NCBI RefSeq assembly: GCF_023913775.1
Contig: NZ_JAMXAX010000001.1
Location: 1 to 64,000, forward strand
From: Acidovorax facilis
Lineage (GTDB): Bacteria > Pseudomonadota > Gammaproteobacteria > Burkholderiales > Burkholderiaceae_C
DNA: 64,000 bases
Reading direction: 5' to 3'
Positions 35,995 to 44,941 of the stretch are shown piece by piece. Made by a program: the position numbers and the translations under genes. The notes under the pieces are model-generated. The model did not search any database, was not told the DNA's origin, and worked only from the letters and a program-made list of their open reading frames with translations. Each line of letters opens with the position of its first letter. Position 1 is the stretch's first letter.

Positions 35995-36999
35995 ATGCTG
36001 ATCCCTTCGCGCGATTCGGGTTTCAACCACCCCCACTCCTCCGAAATCACCCCCCGCGCGGTCTACGAAGACCGGCGCCAGATGCTCAAGCTCATGGCGG
36101 GCGGCGCTGCAGGTGCCGCGATGGCGGCCTGGGCCGGCCGCGAGGCGCTGGCGCAGCAGGCGCAGGTGGTGCGGCCCAACAAGCTGGCTGCGCTCGCGGG
36201 TGCCAAGTCCACCGTGGCGGGTGCGGTCACGATGGAAAAGCTCACTGACTACAAAGACGCGAGCACCTACAACAACTTCTACGAATTCGGCACCGACAAG
36301 GCCGACCCCGCGCGCAACGCCCACACACTCAAAACCACGCCCTGGACGGTGGAAGTGGAAGGCCTGGTCAAGAAGCCGGGTAAATACGGCATCGAAGACC
36401 TGATCAAGCTCAGCGCGCAGGAAGAGCGCATCTACCGTCTGCGCTGCGTGGAAGGCTGGTCCATGGTCATCCCCTGGGTGGGTTATTCGCTGGCCGAACT
36501 GATCAAGCGCGTGGAGCCCCAGGGTAGCGCCAAGTATGTGGAATTTGTGACGCTGGCCGACAAGGCCACCATGCCTTTTGTCGGATCGCGCGTGCTCGAC
36601 TGGCCCTATGTGGAAGGCCTGCGCATGGACGAGGCAATGAACCCTCTCACTCTGCTGGCTTTTGGCATGTATGGCGAAGTGCTGCCCAACCAGAACGGGG
36701 CGCCTGTTCGCCTGGTGGTGCCGTGGAAGTACGGCTTCAAGAGCGCCAAGAGCATTGTCAAGATCCGCTTTGTCGAGAAAGAACCCGGCACGGCATGGAA
36801 CAAGGCGGCCAAGCAGGAATACGGTTTTTACTCAAACGTGAACCCCGAGGTGGACCACCCTCGCTGGAGCCAGGCCACCGAACGGCGCATTGGCGAAGAT
36901 GGCCTGTTTGCCAAAAAGCGCAAGACGCTCATGTTCAACGGCTATGAAGCCCAGGTGGGGCAGCTGTACGCGGGCATGGACCTCAAGAAGTTCTACTGA
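35995..36999 (+). CDS. msrP: protein-methionine-sulfoxide reductase catalytic subunit MsrP
   Basis: MsrP (YedY) is a periplasmic molybdopterin enzyme that repairs oxidised methionine in envelope proteins. Of 334 residues, the N terminus holds a twin-arginine signal (RR at 27-28, then a hydrophobic stretch and ALAQQA cleavage area). The molybdenum-binding cysteine is expected in [10 protein letters not shown] (C151). A TGCTGC/GCAGCA hairpin lies in the 145-bp leader. msrQ follows 66 bases downstream. Confidence 0.93.
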   Translation: MLIPSRDSGFNHPHSSEITPRAVYEDRRQMLKLMAGGAAGAAMAAWAGREALAQQAQVVRPNKLAALAGAKSTVAGAVTMEKLTDYKDASTYNNFYEFGTDKADPARNAHTLKTTPWTVEVEGLVKKPGKYGIEDLIKLSAQEERIYRLRCVEGWSMVIPWVGYSLAELIKRVEPQGSAKYVEFVTLADKATMPFVGSRVLDWPYVEGLRMDEAMNPLTLLAFGMYGEVLPNQNGAPVRLVVPWKYGFKSAKSIVKIRFVEKEPGTAWNKAAKQEYGFYSNVNPEVDHPRWSQATERRIGEDGLFAKKRKTLMFNGYEAQVGQLYAGMDLKKFY

Positions 37000-37065
37000 T
37001 CTTCATTCGCCTTTTTTCTCCGCCTGACGTGTAGTTAAAGCGGCAGAAGAGGGGCGCGGATCACC

Positions 37066-37719
37066 ATGCGCAAGCTCTTCCTCCATCCTGCCGCCAAGCC
37101 CGCGGTCTTTGCGCTGTGCCTGCTTCCGCTGGCATGGCTGGTCTACGCTGCGGCGGCCAATCAGCTGGGCGCCAATCCGGCCGAGGCCCTGATCCGCGCC
37201 ACGGGTGACTGGACGCTGCGCGCGCTCTGTCTGGTGCTGGCCGTTACGCCGCTGCGCGTGGTGACTTCCACGCCCCAGCTTGCGCGCTTTCGGCGCATGC
37301 TGGGCCTGTTCGTGTTTTTCTACGGCCTGCTGCACCTGCTGAGCTACGCCTGGTTCGACATGGGTTTTGATGGGACCGACATCGTGCGCGACATCGTCAA
37401 GCGGCCTTTCATCCTGGTCGGGTCTCTGGCGCTGCTGGTGCTCACGCTGCTTGCCGCCACATCGTTCAACCGCGCGATCAAGGCTTTGGGCGCAAAGCGC
37501 TGGCAGGCGCTGCACCGCAGCGTATACGCAGTGGCGGGCCTGGCCATCCTGCACTTCTTCTGGATGCGCGCTGGCAAGAATGATTTTGGCGAGGTGGCGG
37601 TGTATGCGGCGGTTTTGTCAGCTTTGCTGGGCTGGCGGCTGTGGCACCGGCTGCGCAAGCGTCGGCCAACCCAGGGTACGGCGGGGGCCAAGGCATCCCA
37701 AGCCGCCCGCACGTCGTAG
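37066..37719 (+). CDS. msrQ: MsrP haem-binding membrane subunit MsrQ
   Basis: This 217-residue inner-membrane b-type cytochrome (YedZ) passes quinol electrons to MsrP. About six membrane segments are visible, with the ferric-reductase-like histidines in FYGLLHLLSYAWFD, ALHRSVYAVAGLAILHFFW. It follows msrP as usual. The charged, Ala-rich C-terminal tail is dispensable-looking. Confidence 0.92.
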   Translation: MRKLFLHPAAKPAVFALCLLPLAWLVYAAAANQLGANPAEALIRATGDWTLRALCLVLAVTPLRVVTSTPQLARFRRMLGLFVFFYGLLHLLSYAWFDMGFDGTDIVRDIVKRPFILVGSLALLVLTLLAATSFNRAIKALGAKRWQALHRSVYAVAGLAILHFFWMRAGKNDFGEVAVYAAVLSALLGWRLWHRLRKRRPTQGTAGAKASQAARTS

Positions 37720-37737
37720 CGCTGTGCTTGTGGAATT

Positions 37738-37806
37738 ATTTGCTATATAAATAATAGCTGCTGGCGCTTGATGGTAAAGCGCCAGCAGCAAATTTAGCCT
37801 GAAATT
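37738..37806 (+). repeat. intergenic palindromic repeat, copy R7 (best dyad)
   Basis: GCTGCTGGCGCTT and AAGCGCCAGCAGC are perfect 13-bp arms around GATGGTA (37757-37789), preceded by TATAAATAATA. It lies between convergent msrQ and the MBL gene and could act as a bidirectional terminator. Confidence 0.85.
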
Positions 37807-37819
37807 CCAAGACCTGTGG

Positions 37820-38638
37820 CTACCGCGCCGGTGCCGCGCGCATCTGCCGGGTCACAGGATCGATGTAACCGGTGGGAATCTGGTACGCCCGATCGTCAAA
37901 CAGGTCGATGCCACACATGAGGTTCTCGATCCAGCTGAAGAAATCGCTGATCGCCTGCTTGCCCATGATGGGCGCGCCGTGCTGTGGCACCAGCATGGCG
38001 ATATCAAGTTGCCGTGCCATGCGGACCCAGAGCCGCAGGATCTTGTTGGACACCATATAGCGGCGGTGAAATCCCTCCATGCGCGGGATGTGAGCCTTGA
38101 GGTCGGTCACCGGCACACGAGCCTCGGCGCCCGACATCATCGACACCCCCAGGTCGCCGGTGAACAGGATGCGGCTGACTGGGTCGTAGAAGTGAAAGTT
38201 GCCCTCGGAGTGCATGAAGTGCGCAGGCAGCAGCACCAGTTCATGGCGGCCCAGGGGCAGATGCCCGCCACTGTCGGGCACACCGATGACGCGATTTTCC
38301 GTCTTGCCTACCTTGGTGAAGTGGGGCGCAAAACGTTCCCAGACGCGTGAGATTACCAGGTCGGCCTTGGTGCTGGTCATCCAGCGATCCAGCGAGGCAA
38401 TGATGTCTGGGTCTGCATGCGAAGCGATCAGGTACGACAGCTTGTGCGGTGGGAAGTGCTTGGTCATCCCCATGAACAGCTCGTTGAAGGCCAGGTTGCC
38501 ACCGGGGTCGATGATGGCGCCGGTGTCGTCGTCCACGATCAGAAACTGGTTGGCCTGAACGGCCTGACCGTCTTCTTCGATGAGGTCGGTGAACATCAGA
38601 CAAGCATGGTTCTTGTCGCGGTAGAGTTCGAGGGCCAT
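37820..38638 (-). CDS. MBL-fold diiron metallohydrolase (ODP/flavodiiron-like)
   Basis: The 272-residue protein resembles the metallo-beta-lactamase-like diiron domain of flavodiiron proteins and of the oxygen-binding protein ODP, without a flavodoxin domain. Metal-site segments include SHADPDII, LPAHFMHSEGNFHFYDP and FTGDLG. It may sense or reduce O2 or NO. The start is uncertain: ATG 38638 follows AGGA, while 38644 and 38656 are also possible. Confidence 0.75.
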   Translation of the reverse strand: MALELYRDKNHACLMFTDLIEEDGQAVQANQFLIVDDDTGAIIDPGGNLAFNELFMGMTKHFPPHKLSYLIASHADPDIIASLDRWMTSTKADLVISRVWERFAPHFTKVGKTENRVIGVPDSGGHLPLGRHELVLLPAHFMHSEGNFHFYDPVSRILFTGDLGVSMMSGAEARVPVTDLKAHIPRMEGFHRRYMVSNKILRLWVRMARQLDIAMLVPQHGAPIMGKQAISDFFSWIENLMCGIDLFDDRAYQIPTGYIDPVTRQMRAAPAR

Positions 38639-38762
38639 GGCCATCCTGCGGTGCAATAAAGCACGAACTGTACGATTGACCCTCTGAGACGTCCTTGATA
38701 GAAATCAAGTGCCTTGGTGGTATTGGTGGTCAGAACCGTTGTCCCGGTCCTTCTGCCGCTTT

Positions 38763-38972
38763 TCAGCGCGGCGCTGACGCTGCACCTGCGGGGGGCTGCG
38801 CTGGACTGGCGGTACCGGCGCCGGGGGTCAAGGTCTGGGGCAGGGTCGCACGCTGCGCAGCTGCCGGACTGCTGGGCAAATACAGGGGGCCTCGTTGACC
38901 GCAACCTGTAAGGGCTGCCGCACTGGCAGCAAGGACAAGCGTCCTGACTAGAATTTGGGAAGCTTTCAACAT
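38763..38972 (-). CDS. lptM: LptM-family lipoprotein (YifL-like)
   Basis: This 69-residue lipoprotein has a signal peptide, lipobox LTGC at 21-24 and the family mark [10 protein letters not shown], then a Pro/Ala-rich tail. LptM assists maturation of the outer-membrane LPS translocon LptD/E. Its ATG is 12 bases from that of the divergent cyaY gene. In many betaproteobacteria lysA follows this gene; here it does not. Confidence 0.85.
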   Translation of the reverse strand: MLKASQILVRTLVLAASAAALTGCGQRGPLYLPSSPAAAQRATLPQTLTPGAGTASPAQPPAGAASAPR

Positions 38973-38984
38973 GCGCAAATTGTA

Positions 38985-39314
38985 ATGACCGACCTCGAAT
39001 TCATGGACCACGCCGAAAAACTGCTGCTTGCCGTCGAGCGCAGCTGCGATCGCATCAACGATGCGACCGATGCCGATGTGGACGCCCAGCGCTCCGGGGG
39101 CATGGTGACATTGACGTTCCCCAACCGCAGCCAGATCGTCATCAATCTGCAAAAACCGCTGCACGAGGTGTGGATGGCCGCGCGGTCCGGTGGTTACCAC
39201 TACCGGTTTGACGGCCAAGCCTGGCAGGACACCAAAGGAGCAGGCGAGTTCTTTGACTGCCTGAGCCGCGACGCAGCCGCCCAAGCGGGTTTGCCACTGC
39301 AGTTTTCAGCTTGA
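38985..39314 (+). CDS. cyaY: iron donor protein CyaY (frataxin)
   Basis: This 109-residue bacterial frataxin modulates iron-sulfur cluster assembly. It has the N-terminal acidic helix [16 protein letters not shown], the beta-sheet signature [21 protein letters not shown] and the [11 protein letters not shown] segment. ATG 38985 gives the standard length; the frame to 38955 overlaps the divergent lptM gene. The arrangement with lptM is conserved in proteobacteria. Confidence 0.93.
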   Translation: MTDLEFMDHAEKLLLAVERSCDRINDATDADVDAQRSGGMVTLTFPNRSQIVINLQKPLHEVWMAARSGGYHYRFDGQAWQDTKGAGEFFDCLSRDAAAQAGLPLQFSA

Positions 39315-39334
39315 GCCACCCTCCTGGGTGGCTC
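39313..39334. terminator. hairpin between cyaY and mrcA
   Basis: GAGCCACCC-TCCT-GGGTGGCTC is a perfect 9-bp stem that overlaps the cyaY stop codon. It has no long T-run, so termination is uncertain; it sits between two convergent genes. Confidence 0.5.
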
Positions 39335-39372
39335 ACGTCTCTCAGGTAGATGGAAGAGCGTCTGCAACGCCA

Positions 39373-41766
39373 TCAGTTGCGGAACAGGTCCAGGATGCGG
39401 TTTCGCTCTTCGGTGGGCGGTGGCGCTTGTGGAGCCACAGCGGGTGATGCGGATCGGTCATCGAGACCCACACTTGGAATACCGCTGTTGCGCGCGTACT
39501 CGTCGTAGAACCATTCCCCGCCGACATTGACCACGCCAGCGGGCACTGTGGGCTCCATGACGGGAACACCCTTGAGTGCACGTTCCATGAAATTGATCCA
39601 TACCGGCAAGCTGAGGCCACCCCCTGTTTCGCGGCTTCCCAAGTTACGCGGCGTGTCGTAGCCAATCCAGGTCACTGCAGCGATCGTGGGCTGGTATCCG
39701 GCAAACCATGCGTCCACAGAATCGTTGGTGGTCCCGGTTTTTCCGTAGAGGTCTGGCCGCTTCAGAGTTGCTTGCGCCCGCGCTGCGGTACCGGAGCGCG
39801 TGACCTCTTGCAGCAAGCTGTTCATCACGAAGGCGTTGCGGGCATCAATGGCACGCGGTTGTTCGCTGGTGACCGGCGGAGTCGTTTCAGAGATGACACG
39901 GCCCTTGTGGTCGGTGACCTTAGTGATCAGCCAGGGGTTCACGCGGTACCCGCCGTTGGCAAACACGGAATAGGCCGTAGCCATTTGCAGGGGGGTGACG
40001 GAGCCCGCGCCCAATGCCATGGTGAGGTAGGCCGGGTGCTTTTCAGCATCGAAGCCAAAGCGGGATACCCACTCCTGCGCAGTCTTCGGTCCCACGGCCT
40101 GCAAGATGCGGATCGAGATCATGTTCTTGGACTTGGCCAGTCCCGTGCGCATGCTCATGGGGCCGTCGTACTTGCCATCGTAGTTCTTGGGCTCCCATGG
40201 TTGGCCACCGGTCACCCCTGCATCAAAGAACAGAGGGGCGTCGTTGATGACCGTTGCGGGCGTGAACCCTTTCTCCAGTGCTGCAGAGTAGATGAAGGGT
40301 TTGAAGCTCGACCCGGGTTGGCGCCATGCCTGTGCGGCGTGGTTGAACTTGTTCTTGTCGAAATCAAATCCGCCCACCAGCGCCCGGATGGCTCCAGTGC
40401 GCGGGTCCAGTGCCACCAGGGCGCCTTCGACTTCGGGAAGCTGTGTAATTTCCCAGGCGTTCTTGGGTGTTTTCACCACCCGGATCACTGCTCCACGGCG
40501 GATCTTGATGTTGGGCGCGGCCTTGTCACTCAGGCCGGACTGTGCGGGCTTCAGTCCATCGCCGGTGATTTCCAGGGTGTCGCCGTTCGCGCGGGCTGCA
40601 ACGATCTTGCGCGGCGAGGCCTCCAGAACCACTGCAGAAAGGACGTCACCGTTGTCCGGGTGGTTGGCGAGCGCATCGTCAATGGCGTCTTCCACCTCCT
40701 GGGCCGCCGTCGGCAATACCACGAACTTTTCCGGTCCTCGGTACTGCTGGCGCCGCTCGTAGTCCATGATGCCTCGGCGCAGCGCCGCGTACGCAGCCTC
40801 TTGTTCCGCAGCGTTAAGTGTCGTGTAGACGTTGAGCCCGCGTGTGTAGGCCTCGTTGCCATACTGCGTGAAGATCAGCTGGCGCGCCATCTCGGCCACG
40901 TACTCTGCATGAATCCGGGTACTGTCCGGGCCGGTTCGGATCTTGAGTTCTTCTTTCTTGGCATCTGTGGCCTGCTCGGCGGTGATGAAGCCGTTTTCCT
41001 CCATGCGCTCAATGATGTAAAGCTGCCTGGAGCGAGCCCGCTTGGGGTTACTGATGGGGTTGTACGCAGAGGGCGCTTTGGGCAGACCCGCAAGCATGGC
41101 CGCCTCAGCCACGGACACAGATTTCAGGGGCTTGCCAAAATAGGCTTCTGACGCCGCAGCGAATCCATAGGCACGATTGCCCAAATAAATCTGATTCATG
41201 TAAATCTCAAGAATCTGATCTTTGGTCAATAAATGCTCGAGTTTGAATGTCAGTAAGATTTCGTAAATTTTGCGTGTAAATGTTTTCTCTGACGAGAGGT
41301 AAACATTCCGCGCCACCTGCATTGTGATAGTAGAGGCGCCCTGGCTTTTTACCCGGCCAAGATTAGCCAAGGCTGCGCGAATTACGCCTTTGTAGTCAAC
41401 GCCGCCATGCTGGAAGAAGCGGGCATCTTCAATGGCCAATACCGCGTCCTTCATGACCTTGGGGATTTCACCAATGGGGGTGAGGTTGCGGCGCTCCTCG
41501 CCGAATTCGCCCAGCAAAGCGCCTTCGGCAGAGTAAACGCGCAAAGGCAACTTGGGGCGATAGTCAGCGAGATCAGAGATGTCCGGCAGGTTCGGATAGG
41601 CCACCGCCAGCGCCACTGCAATGGTCAGAGCCAATCCCACGGCGGCGGCAGTCGCCAGGCCCACCATCCAAAGAGTGGCGCGCACCAGCCAACGGAGCCA
41701 AGTGGGGCGGGTGGGAGCGGAAGGAGAGTCCTGCTTGTCAGAGGACTTCGATGAAGAGGGCGGCAT
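39373..41766 (-). CDS. mrcA: penicillin-binding protein 1A
   Basis: This bifunctional peptidoglycan synthase has 797 residues. It has a cytoplasmic N tail, a membrane helix (about 28-55), a glycosyltransferase family 51 domain (about 85-260, with EDARFFQHGGVD and QGASTITMQVARN) and a transpeptidase domain with SxxK as GSSFKPF, SxN as SKN and KTG as KTGTTND. It is divergent from pilM, as in many proteobacteria. GGAG precedes the ATG. Confidence 0.95.
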   Translation of the reverse strand: MPPSSSKSSDKQDSPSAPTRPTWLRWLVRATLWMVGLATAAAVGLALTIAVALAVAYPNLPDISDLADYRPKLPLRVYSAEGALLGEFGEERRNLTPIGEIPKVMKDAVLAIEDARFFQHGGVDYKGVIRAALANLGRVKSQGASTITMQVARNVYLSSEKTFTRKIYEILLTFKLEHLLTKDQILEIYMNQIYLGNRAYGFAAASEAYFGKPLKSVSVAEAAMLAGLPKAPSAYNPISNPKRARSRQLYIIERMEENGFITAEQATDAKKEELKIRTGPDSTRIHAEYVAEMARQLIFTQYGNEAYTRGLNVYTTLNAAEQEAAYAALRRGIMDYERRQQYRGPEKFVVLPTAAQEVEDAIDDALANHPDNGDVLSAVVLEASPRKIVAARANGDTLEITGDGLKPAQSGLSDKAAPNIKIRRGAVIRVVKTPKNAWEITQLPEVEGALVALDPRTGAIRALVGGFDFDKNKFNHAAQAWRQPGSSFKPFIYSAALEKGFTPATVINDAPLFFDAGVTGGQPWEPKNYDGKYDGPMSMRTGLAKSKNMISIRILQAVGPKTAQEWVSRFGFDAEKHPAYLTMALGAGSVTPLQMATAYSVFANGGYRVNPWLITKVTDHKGRVISETTPPVTSEQPRAIDARNAFVMNSLLQEVTRSGTAARAQATLKRPDLYGKTGTTNDSVDAWFAGYQPTIAAVTWIGYDTPRNLGSRETGGGLSLPVWINFMERALKGVPVMEPTVPAGVVNVGGEWFYDEYARNSGIPSVGLDDRSASPAVAPQAPPPTEERNRILDLFRN

Positions 41767-41792
41767 ATCGCTCCGGAGGGGTAAGACGGCCC

Positions 41793-41798
41793 ATTATA
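41793..41798 (-). promoter_or_regulatory. -10 box of the mrcA promoter
   Basis: A perfect TATAAT on the minus strand lies 27 bases upstream of the mrcA ATG. No good -35 box was found at the expected distance, so only the -10 is called. Confidence 0.4.
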
Positions 41799-42034
41799 AA
41801 AATGTCCGCTGCACCCCACTGAAAATCACAATGCCCGGCCCGTGCCCGTCTGCCCAAAGGTGCGTCATCGTTGCCAAACGGTGTTGCAAGGGCGGCTAAA
41901 TTCGTCTGCTTTTGGCAACGCTCCGCAAGTGTTACGCGGGGAAAAATCTTTGCTGGAGAACTATCTTACTGATAGCATTCATGTGAAGTGTTAAGTTTTG
42001 TTGCCTCATTTTGGCAAGTTACAGGGGACCAATC

Positions 42035-43114
42035 TTGAGCTCAATGGGGTCTTTGTTCAGTCGCCAGTCTCCGCCGCTGCTGGGAATCGACATCAGTTCC
42101 TCCAGTGTCAAACTGGTGGAGCTTGGGCGCGATAAGGCAGGCGGCTTGGTTCTGGAGCGTTGCGCGATCGAACCGCTGGAGCGTGGCTGGATCACGGATG
42201 GCAACATCGAAAAATTCGACGAAGTTGCGGACGCACTGCGCCGCCTGGTCAAAAAAAGTGGAACGCGCACGAAGAACGTCGCTTTGGCATTGCCACCATC
42301 GGCCGTCATCACCAAGAAGATCACGCTGCCAGGGGGCATGACAGAACAAGAGCTTGAGGTTCAAGTCGAGTCAGAGGCCAATCAGTACATTCCTTTCTCG
42401 CTCGACGAAGTGAGTTTGGACTTCTGCGTCATCGGCCCCAGCAAAAATGCGCCGGGGGACGTCGATGTTCTCATTGCCGCATCTCGGCGAGAGAAGGTCC
42501 AAGACCGCCAAGGTTTGGCAGAGGCTGCAGGCCTCAAGCCGGTGGTGGTGGACATTGAATCCCATGCCTCCCGATTGGCTGCGGGGCGTCTCATTGAGGC
42601 CTTGCCCAAGAAAGGCGTCGACGCAATGGTTGCGCTTTTTGAGGTGGGAGCACTTACCACCAGCATGCAGGTTATCCGCAATGAAGAAGTGCTTTATGAC
42701 CGGGACCAAGCTTTTGGAGGAGCGCAGCTGACCCAATTGATCGTCCGTCAATACGGTTTCTCAGTGGAAGAGGCGGAAAGTAAAAAGCGAAATGGTGACC
42801 TCCCAGAAGACTACCAATCGGCTGTGCTGCGGCCGTTTGTAGACAGCATGGCCCAGGAGATCGGCCGAGCTTTGCAGTTTTTCTTCACCAGTACACCCCA
42901 TAACCGTGTTGATCACATCATGCTTGCAGGTGGCTCCGCGCCGCTGCCAGGCCTGACAGAGGCTGTTACCCAGCAGACCGGCTTTGCGTGCAGCGCAGTC
43001 AATCCTTTTGACGGTATGGAAATCGGAAGTTCCGTTCGTTTGAAAAAAATGGTGCGTGAAGCGCCGTCCTATCTGACCTCGTGCGGTCTGGCCATGCGGA
43101 GGTTCCTGCAGTGA
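42035..43114 (+). CDS. pilM: type IV pilus assembly ATPase-like protein PilM
   Basis: PilM is an actin-like cytoplasmic protein that anchors the type IV pilus inner-membrane complex by binding PilN. The 359 residues include the nucleotide-binding start LGIDISSSSVKLVEL and the adenosine motif HIMLAGGSAPLPG. The TTG at 42035 is chosen because AGGGG stands seven bases before it; ATG 42044 would be 16 bases away. GTGA overlap joins it to pilN. Confidence 0.9.
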   Translation: MSSMGSLFSRQSPPLLGIDISSSSVKLVELGRDKAGGLVLERCAIEPLERGWITDGNIEKFDEVADALRRLVKKSGTRTKNVALALPPSAVITKKITLPGGMTEQELEVQVESEANQYIPFSLDEVSLDFCVIGPSKNAPGDVDVLIAASRREKVQDRQGLAEAAGLKPVVVDIESHASRLAAGRLIEALPKKGVDAMVALFEVGALTTSMQVIRNEEVLYDRDQAFGGAQLTQLIVRQYGFSVEEAESKKRNGDLPEDYQSAVLRPFVDSMAQEIGRALQFFFTSTPHNRVDHIMLAGGSAPLPGLTEAVTQQTGFACSAVNPFDGMEIGSSVRLKKMVREAPSYLTSCGLAMRRFLQ

Positions 43115-43719
43115 TTCTGATCAATTTACTTCCGCACCGGGAAGCTGCGCGCAAACGTCGGAAGGAAGCCTTTCAGGCGACGATGTTCGCATCATTTCTG
43201 ATTGGTCTGGCAATCGCTGGGGCAGTGTATTGGTGGTTTCAAATGATGATCACCGCACAGCAAGAGCGAAATGCTTTTCTTCAGAGTGAAATTAAGGTCC
43301 TTGAAGAACAAATCAAGGAAATTGCCACCATAGAAGACGAAATTGCGGCTTTGCGGGCTAGGCAGAAGGCTGTGGAAGATCTTCAGTCAGATCGAAATCT
43401 CCCTGTTCACTTGCTCAATGAACTCGTGCGTCAGATACCAGAAGGCGCGTATGTGACAAGCATTAAGCAAACTGAGCAAGTAATCGCTATGCAAGGGGTT
43501 GCCCAATCCAACGAGCGTGTTTCTGAGATGCTTCGGAATTTGACCGATAACACTCCTTGGCTGTCAAAGCCGGAATTGGTGGAAATTGTGGCCAGCAATA
43601 TTGCGTTGTCGTCCAGAGACCAGCGTCGAGTATCCACGTTCAATTTGCGCTTCCGTCTGATGCGTACTGGTGAAGCGCAAAAAGCCAAAGACTCAGCTAG
43701 CGCCACGATTGGGAAATAG
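43111..43719 (+). CDS. pilN: type IV pilus assembly protein PilN
   Basis: PilN is a bitopic inner-membrane protein of 202 residues with the conserved INLLPHREA N terminus that docks onto PilM, a helix at about 22-42 and a periplasmic coiled-coil and ferredoxin-like fold. The GTG at 43111 follows GGAGG by eight bases and overlaps the pilM stop. The gene is noticeably richer in A and T than pilM. Confidence 0.92.
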   Translation: MILINLLPHREAARKRRKEAFQATMFASFLIGLAIAGAVYWWFQMMITAQQERNAFLQSEIKVLEEQIKEIATIEDEIAALRARQKAVEDLQSDRNLPVHLLNELVRQIPEGAYVTSIKQTEQVIAMQGVAQSNERVSEMLRNLTDNTPWLSKPELVEIVASNIALSSRDQRRVSTFNLRFRLMRTGEAQKAKDSASATIGK

Positions 43720-43721
43720 AG

Positions 43722-44402
43722 ATGGCAAAAAAATCAAAAAAAGATATTGATTTCTCTGCCTTGCAGGAGAATGTTTCCCGGCAGTTCCGAAATTTGGATC
43801 CCAAAGACCCCTCTTTGTGGCCAGTAGCTCCAAAAATTCTGCTATGTCTTTTTATTTCCATCGCGGTGGCAGCAGTTCTTTGGTTTGCCAAGATCAATGA
43901 GTATGAAGTCGAACTTGAAACCGAGATCGCCAAAGAGCAAACCCTGCGTCAAGACTATCAAGAAAAATTGATTAAAGCTGTGAGTTTGGAGGCTTTGAAG
44001 CGTCAACGAGAACAGGTCCAGCAGTACGTGATTCAGTTGGAAAAGCAACTACCAAGCAAAGCCGAGATGGCAGCGTTGCTCTCTGATATCAATCAGGCTG
44101 GGCTTGGAAGAAGTTTGCAGTTTGATTTGTTCAGGCCAGGGCAAGTGGTGGTTAAAGAGTATTATGCTGAATTGCCTATTCAAGTTCGTGTAACTGGAAA
44201 ATATCACGACATGGGATCGTTTGCGTCTGATATTGCACATCTGTCGCGGATTGTTACCTTGAACGATATTTCTATTGCCCCAGTAGGGAGGGAAAAAGAT
44301 GGGGCTGCGTTGACTATGGAGGCCACAGCTCGTACGTTTAGATACCTTGATCCTGAGGAGATTCAGGCTCAAAAGCAGGTGGCAAAGGGCGAAAAAAAAT
44401 GA
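43722..44402 (+). CDS. pilO: type IV pilus assembly protein PilO
   Basis: PilO is a 226-residue inner-membrane protein with a Lys-rich N terminus, a helix at about 42-62, a coiled coil (about 65-110) and a periplasmic domain that pairs with PilN. It starts two bases after the pilN stop and overlaps pilP by ATGA. Confidence 0.92.
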   Translation: MAKKSKKDIDFSALQENVSRQFRNLDPKDPSLWPVAPKILLCLFISIAVAAVLWFAKINEYEVELETEIAKEQTLRQDYQEKLIKAVSLEALKRQREQVQQYVIQLEKQLPSKAEMAALLSDINQAGLGRSLQFDLFRPGQVVVKEYYAELPIQVRVTGKYHDMGSFASDIAHLSRIVTLNDISIAPVGREKDGAALTMEATARTFRYLDPEEIQAQKQVAKGEKK

Positions 44403-44941
44403 CGTCATACAGACTGATTCTATTAATAGTGATTGTTCTTGGTTTATCTGGTTGTGGTTCTTCAGGTGATGACGAATTGCGTCAATGGATGTCGGAGTTG
44501 AGGGCAACAACAAAACCTAAAGTTACCCCTTTGACTGAGCCCAAGCAATTTTTACCTCAAACCTATGCAATGGCATCAGGGGTCGAACCATTCAATTCGA
44601 TAAAGCTCACACAGGCGTTGAGACGAGAGTCTACCCAGACTGCCTCTAACGCCGCTTTAATCGCCCCAGAAATGGCCAGACGAAAGGAGCCTCTGGAGTC
44701 TTATCCGCTGGATGTAATGGCGATGGTAGGAAGTCTTGATAAAAAAGGTGCACCGACCGCTCTGTTGAAGGTTGATAATTTACTTTATCAAGTGCGAGTT
44801 GGTAACTATATTGGTCAAAACTACGGGCGAATAACAAAAATTACTGAAAATACGATTCAATTGCGCGAAATTGTTCAAGATGCGACTGGTGATTGGATTG
44901 AACGTGCGGTCTCTCTCGATCTGCAAGAGGACAAAAAATGA
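44399..44941 (+). CDS. pilP: type IV pilus assembly lipoprotein PilP
   Basis: This 180-residue inner-membrane lipoprotein has lipobox LSGC at 16-19. The C-terminal beta domain (about 100-175, with LLKVDNLLYQVRVGNYIGQNYGR in two parts) is the one that contacts the secretin PilQ and links it to PilN/O. The ATGA overlaps at both ends show a tight operon. Confidence 0.93.
   Translation: MTSYRLILLIVIVLGLSGCGSSGDDELRQWMSELRATTKPKVTPLTEPKQFLPQTYAMASGVEPFNSIKLTQALRRESTQTASNAALIAPEMARRKEPLESYPLDVMAMVGSLDKKGAPTALLKVDNLLYQVRVGNYIGQNYGRITKITENTIQLREIVQDATGDWIERAVSLDLQEDKK

Noticed and set aside
41913-41929. Sigma-54-like TGGCAACGCTCCGC upstream of pilM
   Set aside because: The distance between GG and GC is nine bases, not ten, and the TTGC element is missing.
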